The position numbers and the translations under genes are program-made. A stretch of DNA of 64,000 bases, from positions 6,882,001 through 6,946,000 of the forward strand of contig OX421966.1 in the NCBI GenBank assembly GCA_949128115.1, in the 5' to 3' direction. Source of the DNA: Anaspis maculata. Its lineage: Eukaryota; Arthropoda; Insecta; Coleoptera; Scraptiidae. This document shows, piece after piece, positions 56,620 to 64,000 of the stretch. Every line of letters starts with the position of its first letter. Position 1 is the first letter of the stretch. A model generated the notes under the pieces. The model did no database searches and was not told where the DNA came from. It worked only from the letters and a program-made list of their open reading frames with translations.

Positions 56620-57040
56620 AACAACTCGGAATTTCGACTTAGCAATTCGGAATTCCGAGTTAACAAATCGAAATTCCGAGTTATATCGGAATTCCGAGTT
56701 GTTAAGTCGGAATTCCAAGTTGACAGGTCTCGAAAAATCTTTTTTTTTTTCTCAATTTTTTTTGAATGTTTCAACGTCATTTTATTTTTTATTTTTTGAA
56801 TTTAAAAAATTGAGGTGAAAAAATTGAAAAAGAAATCGAGAAAAATTTCTATGATTTTTCGAGACCTGTCAACTCGGAATTCCGAGTCAAAACAACAAAA
56901 AAATTTTGAATTGAAAAATTAAAAAAAAAATTTTCAAATTGAGAAGAAATACTTAAATTTTTCGAGACTAGTCAACTTGGAATTCCGACTTTTTAACTCG
57001 GAATTCCGACTCATCAACTCGGAATTCCGACTTGTTAACG
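56620..57040. repeat. Minisatellite of a palindromic TCGGAATTCCGA unit
   Basis: Variants of AACTCGGAATTCCGAGTT, a perfect 18-bp palindrome, occur about eight times in two clusters (56620-56730 and 56870-57040). The gap between them is A/T-rich. The unit contains an EcoRI-type core and could pair with itself. Its role is unknown. Confidence 0.75.
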
Positions 57041-57252
57041 AATTGTGGCCAGGGCCACAGGAAAATGAGAATGGACACAAAAAAAATAATGATTATCGCC
57101 CACATACCCAATTCAACCAATCAGAACAACCGAATGAGACCCACGTGACTCGGTTTGAGCTATCGATTATTGCACACTAGGAGGTGATAATTGTACACTA
57201 GGTGATAGCACCGGATTGAAGTAGGTATTTTTGGGCCCACGAATAATATGTA

Positions 57253-58739
57253 TAGGCCAGTCAAATAAGGAAAGCTGGAGGGGAAAAACTGTTGGAGTTT
57301 TGGAAATTTGACAGTAATGTCCGGTAAGGTGTTCTGTTGAACATACTAAAAGTCCCCAACTCTACCTATTGAGCTCGAGCCGCCATCTTGGAAAAATGGT
57401 CCTTCGATCCAGTTTTCTGCTCATATTCCGCTAATGATCAGAGATATTTAATTAAGTTTAATAAAAACTCAAGGCTATAAAATTGTCTACAAAAATTGTT
57501 TCATACCGATTTTTTCTCGTATCTGTTGAAATTAATTAAATTAAATTAACAAAAAAAAAAATTAAAAAAAGCGATTTTTTGCCTATGGCTGGAGATATTG
57601 TCTTCAAAATTTGTGAAGATGTTGGCAGTCTACATCAAAGCTAAACGTGACAGTTGAGATAGAAAAAAAATTGCGAAAATATTTTTTAATTTTTTTTCTC
57701 AAATTAAGCAAAAATTTGGTTTTTGAGTTTGACATTTCCAACACGGCGGAGTAAAGTTTCAATCGAACATCAATCAGTTTTGATATTTACATATTGCAAG
57801 ACAAGATTTCATCAGTATTGTGCCTTCACGAGCTTCTGGAATGCTCGATATTGTGGTGGCCGTGAATTTTCAAATTACTAAATAATAGCAATCTGGAGTG
57901 TCGTGAATTTTAATTACTCAATAATATTTTAATTACTCAATAATTAACAAAATTACTTTTAATCGATCAATAATTGTGCGAATTTAATTCGATTACTATC
58001 ATTCGTGAATGGCAAAGCATTTAATTAACACACGCATGTGCAGAAGTAACTCAAGAAATCGTCGAGTTATTATTTCTTTAGAGCACGCCATATATTCAAA
58101 GTCGTCCGAGCAAATGATATGCACCTTTCATCGAAGAGAGAAATGCATGGCAGTGCTAGGTCTGCGCCGAGCTGATGGTGGGGATTGGTACATACCCACA
58201 CATACCTACCGATGCATTCCGCCAACCAGATAAAAGACTGGGAAATCGAAGTGAAAAACAAGCTAATTACTTCGCAAAGAAGAATACATAAATTACCTTC
58301 CTTTACGACATTTTGCAGAATACAAATACAAATCTACGCGATTTTACCAACAGCGGAATCAAACATCACTTACGAATTCACAAGAAAAATACCACCATAA
58401 ATCTTTCGGTGCTATTAAAAACCCAGTAAATACTTAGAAAATCTAACACCCAGCCGGACGGAAGATAAGGTTCCACAAGCAAAATTCAATAGATATTAGG
58501 TCGTAAAATTCAATCTCTAACGAAGCGGGTCTAGGATGAAACAGGATTCCAGAGAAAAAATGAAAAAAACAAAATCGTAAATTACCAGTGCACGGGAAAG
58601 GTTCCCTTAGTACTCCATGCCGACTGCAATCATCGGCTTTAGACGCGGCTAGGAATATAGGCACAGATAAAGGCACGGGCGAGCGTGTACCGTGAGTATC
58701 TATAATTAGGTAAATAAATCGTAAATCTTACTGACGCGG
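57253..58739. other. Intergenic stretch, no gene recognised
   Basis: The start holds repeat-like text (GCCATCTTGGAAAAATGG). From 57895 to 57990 a TTACTCAATAATTAA word repeats several times. Short ORFs up to 77 residues look like chance. Confidence 0.35.
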
Positions 58740-60415
58740 GAGATATTATAAAAGCGAAAAAAAATCGGAAGGAAAAAGAGAGTGTAGTCAGTCCAGTTTA
58801 GCCTGCAGTATCGACAAGAAGTAGTTGCAACAACGAAACCAGTGGGTGCACTTCAGTTTTAGTCAGTCGATTTTGAATAAGTAGCAATCCAACATACAGT
58901 CAGTGCGATGCAGTTCATAATAAAAATACACAGTGCAGTGGCCAGCCAATTAAAATATTACCAGCAGCTAAATTAGTGAACAGTGTTAATTCAGTTTCCG
59001 ACAAAAATGTGACACAACGCTACGCAGCCACTTTCTTCTCTGGTGAAACCTTTTTGATTCTTTTCTTATACTTATAACTTGAAATGATTTTGAATTGTGC
59101 TTTAATTTTAGTATGTTTTTATTCAGTCATGTCCCATCTGCATGACCATTTTATTGTGCCCGAATTATTAAACAAGTCATACGTAAAAGCCTCGATTCGA
59201 ACCCAAATTCTTCATGTATCTTCCCTTTGTATATTTTACACTAGTTTATTTTCAGACAGTAATTAGATAAGGACTGTAATTGCATCCAATGTTTAAACCT
59301 GTGAAATTTCCATACTTAAAAATATGCAGTCATAATTTTTGCAGCTTGAAAGGAACTCCTTTTCTATATTCAATCGTGTTGCTAAAAATTCGTTCAATAA
59401 TTATACAAATTTTTCTAACGCATGTTTTCCACGTTTCCGAATAGAGTGAGAAATTCAACCCAGTCAACTATTTATTTTTCAGTTTTCTTTGGTAATACAT
59501 TTATCGCGAAAAATCGCGCAAAAGATCCAGTCAGTGATTTTGGAAATTATTCGCAAACGTTGAACACCTCTACCTTCTTTCTAAAATAGGACTACCGTCA
59601 GATGAAATTAATGCAATAGTTTTTTCATGCCTTTAGGCACAAATAACGCTGTTTTTCACCGTTCAATGGTTGAGATAATAGTTCAGTCGTTTCAAGAAAA
59701 ATTACGTACTTCTATATTGTTTTTCCTCGCAAAAATCCAGTATTAATTACCACGCATAATTTTCTAATTGTCTTTTCGATACCAGACCTAAAACAAATCG
59801 ACAAGGAGTTGTCCAAAATTGAGTAATCCTTTTTTTTATACTACCATGAACTATTCAGTGAAGCGAGCTTTTGAGACCATTTTTGACAATAGCTAATTAC
59901 GTATCAGTGACGCCCTAAGGCATTAAAATTATGCTAAAATATCAAAACGTATTTTCCAAATAAATTAAATGCCTCTTTTCGATGCTCACATTTCATGTAA
60001 GCGACGGAAACCAGTTATATTCAATTTCACACCGTCAAGCCAGGAAAACTAGTCCAGGAATTCTTTTTCTATAGCAATAAGTCCGAAAGCTAAATAATCA
60101 TTTCCTACAATTTTTGTAATCATTTTACTTATAAATCAACAGGCATAGTAAGCTTGAAAATTCCAATTTTTGTGTTATAGTTTTTCCCTATACTTAGTAA
60201 AATCATGCATGTATCCAGCTCACTATACGTGACTATCATGAAACACAGATTACAATTATTATTCGTCCAAATTTTATGTAAATTATCCAAATTTTATGAA
60301 CTTAGATAAACCAGTTTTTAGTTACTAATTAGGTAGTATTTTAGACTAAGCTTCATTTCTATTTTCTGTACATATTTTCATTCGTTAATTTTTGTAATAA
60401 ATGTTATTAAATGTT
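58740..60415 (+). other. Possible transcription unit with long non-coding exon
   Basis: A TATAAAAG box at 58747 is followed by TCAGT initiator-like words near 58788, then by an A-rich leader with repeated CAGTCAGT/CAGTGC words typical of insect 5' leaders. AATAAA lies near 60399. The 1.6 kb between has no ORF over about 60 residues. It may be a non-coding RNA, or a 5' exon whose coding exons lie outside. The TATA-to-initiator spacing of about 43 is longer than usual. Confidence 0.25.
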
Positions 60416-61547
60416 GCTCGTTTTCAAGTTATTGACTAACATGAAGTAAATTAGGACTAAAAGGGACATTCCATCTATTCTGTTCGGGTTAACGCTACCA
60501 CATCTTTAAGGGCATAAGTAGATAATAATAGGGTCCTTGCACGATTTTTTTTATTGCCTCCAATGATGCTTTGGTAGCCAAATAACACCATAGACTGAAC
60601 GGTTTTTCGAAATTCTTGATAGTTTATTTTATTTTGTAAATTTAAAACACAAAAACTGTTAGGTATGCAACTTCCATGCACCCATCTGTCACCTGCGCGA
60701 TGACGTCATTATGCACCGGACGGGGCTACTTGATTTTACACAAACAGATTGCGACTACGAATTTTAAATGTTTGACATAATCCAACTGTCACCGTCTCAG
60801 ACGTCTGTGAGGTTGAAACTCAGTTCAGGTTGAAAAGCGCGCAGCACGAGCTTGGGGATCGCCCTGACACGTGAGAAAAGGCGACGGCGCATTTTCGCGG
60901 CTTTCATACTTCCATTAACTATGGCGCGGCGGCTTTCCGTGAGGTCAGTTTTTTGTAAGATGTAACAGTAAAAGTGGGTGTATTCCAGTGGTGTATTCTG
61001 GTGTCCTGTGTACGGAAATAAGTGCAATATCAACAGGTAAAGGTTGGCTGACACAGGCGCTACATCCCAAAATTGAAATAGGTCTGTTTTGTTTAGCTAT
61101 AGGGCTACATGGAGGACAGGAGAAGAGTTCCCCGGAAGGAACAGCTATGCTATGGAGGCAACGAACAAAACTTTTTTTCGCTCCGCCAGGGACCCCCAAT
61201 TGCGACGGAAATGGAAGAATATTTGCCAGACAAGTGACACTACGTAGTAAATGGTAGTAGATACTAACCGTCCTTCGTTGTTTGTGGAAACATAGAGTGT
61301 GGAGATCATTTTTCACAAAGTGATTTTTTGAACAAGAACAAGGTGAGACAGCGTCATTCCTATGGACTTGGACAATCTGCCAGAGTCTTGAAGAGAGGTG
61401 ATCGAGTCATTATTTCATGTATGTTGTGGCGTGCCGTTGGATTGGTTTGAACGTTGATGGGTTGGCCGGTTCGAACATCCACGGTTGAAGAGGTAAAGAC
61501 GAGGAATTGTTTTAAATAATAGCACAATCATTACTGATCTTTTGCAG
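60416..61547. other. Unassigned stretch
   Basis: Moderately GC-rich around 60780-61260, with overlapping ORFs on both strands (60988-61257 +, 60945-61316 -) and no recognised domain. A donor-like AACAAG/GTGAGA at about 61340 could end an exon. Nothing firmer can be said. Confidence 0.3.
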
Positions 61548-61633
61548 GAATGAAATCTGCGAGAAGTTATGGAGTACGGACCCTTGCTTTCAACACGATT
61601 AAGCCTTGGAATGCACAAAGAAAAACGAAAAAG
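61548..61633 (+). CDS. Candidate exon, product unknown
   Basis: CTTTTGCAG precedes a piece with an ATG at 61550 and an open frame of 28 codons (MKSARSYGVRTLAFNTIKPW then basic residues). It ends at AAAAAG/GTGAAG. The borders fit an 86-nt exon. The frame is also open past the donor for 15 codons. An ORF of 97 residues at 61678-61971 follows closely and is equally unrecognised. Confidence 0.25.
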
Positions 61634-62632
61634 GTGAAGGTCGTTTATTCTCTTTCTTGTGAATTGAACCTAGCTTAATGACTAAGCCTGAACCGCTTCA
61701 TGTAATAAATAGGAGCAGACGATGGGAAATAGATTGTAGCCATATTACTCTGGCTATGACACATGGTGGCATTCCAGACATGACTCCGTTGAGGGATAAA
61801 TCCAATGCTAAATTGCTAGGGACCCGTTCTGTACAAGTTGAAGGATCTCAAGGAGAACTCTTCTATTGGCACTCGCCAGGTGAACCGCTTGGAACTCGGA
61901 GGGTCTATGAAAAAAGACTAAAAGAGCCTGGGGAAACTGTGAAGAAACTCAGCAGGGAAACTAGGGGCTGACCTCTTTCGTACAAATTTTTTCAGCAATT
62001 TACTCATTAGACTGCACAGAGAACACGAAATGGGGAAACGCAAAGTTCAAGGTCCAACTTAATATTTAGATTAATAATATGGAAAACATCTGAAGTCTGC
62101 CTCTGTTGTGGGTTGGCTACAAGTGAATTGGCAGTTTATAAAATAACGCAGTTAGTTTTCCATATGGCGGGTACATAGCACTTGTCATGGCATAATCCTG
62201 TGTTTTCTAATGTACTCAACTGAAACAATTTTTTTTGTAGCCATCCACGAGGATGCTGGGAGGCTGCGGTTGGTGGCGTCTGAAATTCCTCTGTGCTATT
62301 TTCACATGAAATCAATGGTACTCTCCCAACACCATGCTCGCCCCCATGTCCCCAGAAGATTTCGAAGTTTTATCCAAGTTATCTCAGAAAAATGCAAGAT
62401 TTATCTGCATTTCTGCAGGAAAGTGCAGCCAAACGTGGATGCAGGAATGAAGAGAGATTTTTGGAGCCACTGTTACCTTTGAGGTGTCTGTGCGGTGCCC
62501 GGAAATCGCAATTTAAAGTATGTTTGGGTCAGTATTTCATCAGGATCTTGTATCACATGCCGAAAGAATCTGCAGTCTTTTTGCACTCGCCTCTTGGGCA
62601 GATTTTTTTCTCGGAAACTGATATCAAGCACT

Positions 62633-62860
62633 AATGAAGGATTTCCTCTTGGGGTATATTTCCTCTTGGGGTCCATTCCTGCCTGACTTGTTAAGCAGCT
62701 TGCTGCACAAAAATGTCAGTTACAATTCATTCAATAATTATTTCAAGTCAATAGGTCATGAGTCTTGAAAAAGATTTTAATTAAATCGAAACGTCGGCAA
62801 ATACCTAGAATTTTTTATTGTTTGTGTCCAAAAATATACCCCAAGAGGAAATCCTTCATT
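62633..62860. repeat. Inverted repeat of 29-bp arms around a GAAACGTCGG motif
   Basis: AATGAAGGATTTCCTCTTGG at 62633 is matched exactly in inverse at 62860, and the arms continue to 29 bp. The TTTCCTCTTGGGGT part is duplicated inside the left arm. Between the arms lies a small hairpin (AAGATTT/AAATC) followed by CGAAACGTCGG at about 62786-62796. It is a non-coding element of unknown class. Confidence 0.7.
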
Positions 62861-63072
62861 ACTGAATTCAAATGGACAAGAATCAGAATCAAAATATAAG
62901 CACTTTTTCAAAATTGATAGAAAAAATTTTTGAAATCCATTTTACTACTTGCGAAATTGGTTTCACTTCTACTGTTACTGAAATTTGACAAAGGCTAAAA
63001 ATGAGCTTCATGGCGAAATTGTTTGTTTTACGTAAGAACTCAATAATAAAATATTTCTATTTTTTTTCACAG

Positions 63073-63202
63073 GTACTTTGAAGAGAAGTCGTCTCCTTCT
63101 GTTGCAAAAGCTATCTCTGATGTGTCCATTAGAACGACTGCATTGATCTGGAAATATGTGGAGGAAAATGGGGCCACTACTTATCCACAGCTAGGGCGCT
63201 AA
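63073..63202 (+). CDS. Candidate last exon, product unknown
   Basis: TTTTTTTTCACAG leads into an open frame of 42 codons ending TAA, entered in phase 2. It reads YFEEKSSPSVAKAISDVSIR and TALIWKYVEENGATTYPQLG. The helix-rich SVAKAI..ALIWKYVEENG part has the look of a helix-turn-helix, perhaps from a transposase. This is not certain, and upstream exons are not known. Confidence 0.3.
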
Positions 63203-64000
63203 ATGAAGATTGTCTTTGTTAAATACCTTAGGATCGAGGACCGTACCTACAGATACATCTAGTGGCAAATCAATCGCAGCTGTTACAAGTTCAACGAATG
63301 AAATTTTGATTGAGCTCACCCTCGAGCTCAGCAAACCAATTTTTTTATGAAATTATGAGAAGAAAGAACACACCAGCTTGTTCTAGCGATCTTGTCATCA
63401 ATCATCATTCATAAAAACGGATGTTATACCAGGCCGACGATATACCAGACCTGCAACAGCAATCTGAATACCCTGGCATCATACATACCAAGCAGAGCAC
63501 ACCTATAATAATAACGTCACTACTATTTTCGATTCCCAGTTCTGATGCACATCCTTTTGTAACATGAAAAAGGAATGGACCAGATGACCAATTTGAAGTG
63601 TCCGATGATCACGTTGCTATAAAATAGTTATTGTTTTGGTCCAGCATCCTGCAATTTTTTGAAGTGATTCCGTACCAGAACGTATACCTATGTGACGTTA
63701 GAGCAGAACTAGAAAAAAATGCAAGATTCTACTTCTACATGAGAGCAAAAGAAGATTTCTCTTGGTTTATCTGCAAAAACCGTGAAACAAATTGTATAAT
63801 AGAAGATGCATCATTGCTATGTTTGGTATTCTTTGGTAGTGCAGAAGGCGGAATGATAATCACACAAGCAAGATAAGAAAAATGGTCGTAAGACAGAAGG
63901 GAAGTTCAACATTCTGTTGATACATAATTTATTTATTTGATTGTTTCGTTAATGGACAATTTGTTATAATTCAATCAGGTACTGTGGTAATAAAAATATA
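63203..64000. other. Right end of the window, no gene recognised
   Basis: An 81-residue ORF at 63631-63876 starts with an ATG-less codon and has no recognised domain. The remaining sequence is AT-rich. AATAAA at about 63990 is not tied to any gene. Confidence 0.3.

Larger units (their letters stand above)
52811..57252. repeat. Inverted repeat of about 200 bp bounding a 4.4-kb block
   Basis: TACATATTATTCGTGGGCCC at 52811 is matched exactly in inverse by 57252-57233. The arms (52811-53012 and 57049-57252) stay similar throughout, sharing AACCGAGTCACGTGGGTCTC-type words. The block between them contains the Jockey-like element and the TCGGAATTCCGA minisatellite. It may be a large foldback element that received a retrotransposon, or two inverted copies that came to flank it. 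Confidence 0.75.

Noticed and set aside
62763..62797. Third hammerhead ribozyme
   Set aside because: The segment has GAAACG but lacks CUGANGA before the stem, so it does not meet the core requirements.
1..64000. A prokaryotic-style defence system, operon or CRISPR array
   Set aside because: The genes have introns and insect families, the repeats are transposon ends, and no spacer-repeat pattern or gene cluster was seen.

Overview
This window is eukaryotic and reads as an AT-rich insect genome. Introns have GT/AG borders, two genes are insect-type families (a CLIP-domain serine protease and a Tret1-type sugar transporter), and short GC-richer exons sit in a very repeat-dense background. The mix would suit a hemipteran such as a whitefly, but that is a guess from style, not from a search. 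No operons, CRISPR arrays, rRNA or tRNA genes were seen.

Four host genes are supported. (1) A five-exon piece of a CLIPC-type serine protease lies on + at 6037-7828; its signal-peptide exon was not found. (2) A three-exon Ly6/quiver-type GPI-anchored protein lies on - at 22875-16690; the splice phases agree and give 178 residues. (3) The main exon of a facilitated trehalose/sugar transporter lies on + at 40187-41517. (4) A poly-C2H2 zinc-finger gene lies on - at 48530-46452; its start codon appears to be split by a 75-nt intron. Weaker exon candidates are at 43653-43768, 49542-49909, 61548-61633 and 63073-63202.

Most of the rest is transposable-element sequence, much of it nested. From 8.0 to 15.5 kb a broken Ty3/gypsy-type retrotransposon sits between the two arms of an older inverted-repeat element. 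It was itself hit by a 2.08-kb solo LTR (4-bp duplication GACC), a 539-bp insert, a 933-bp hAT element (8-bp duplication ATTATAAT) and a fragment with a THAP-like start. Further hAT elements with clean 8-bp duplications lie at 15545-16511 and 30038-30553. TA-flanked foldback elements, most with CAGGGT-type ends, lie at 652-2218, 20642-21677, 24264-24675, 35280-36274, 36277-37282 and 42731-43443. A Harbinger-like MITE is at 39399-39896. A 1.9-kb element with CGCCCAAGCA ends is at 30581-32499 and a 1.3-kb element with CCCAGTGAACACGG ends is at 49087-50382. A 4.4-kb inverted-repeat-bounded block (52811-57252) holds a truncated Jockey-like non-LTR retrotransposon.

Two RNA-like motifs stand out. 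A near-complete type I hammerhead ribozyme core lies on - at 22054-22021, with G12 changed to A and a self-complementary stem III as in Penelope-element hammerheads. A second hammerhead-like core occurs in both arms of the 19.6-20.3 kb inverted repeat. The protease and Ly6 genes are unrelated in function; no multi-gene pathway is visible. I found no convincing new multi-gene system; the best leads are the ribozyme motifs, the nested insertions and the split start codon.
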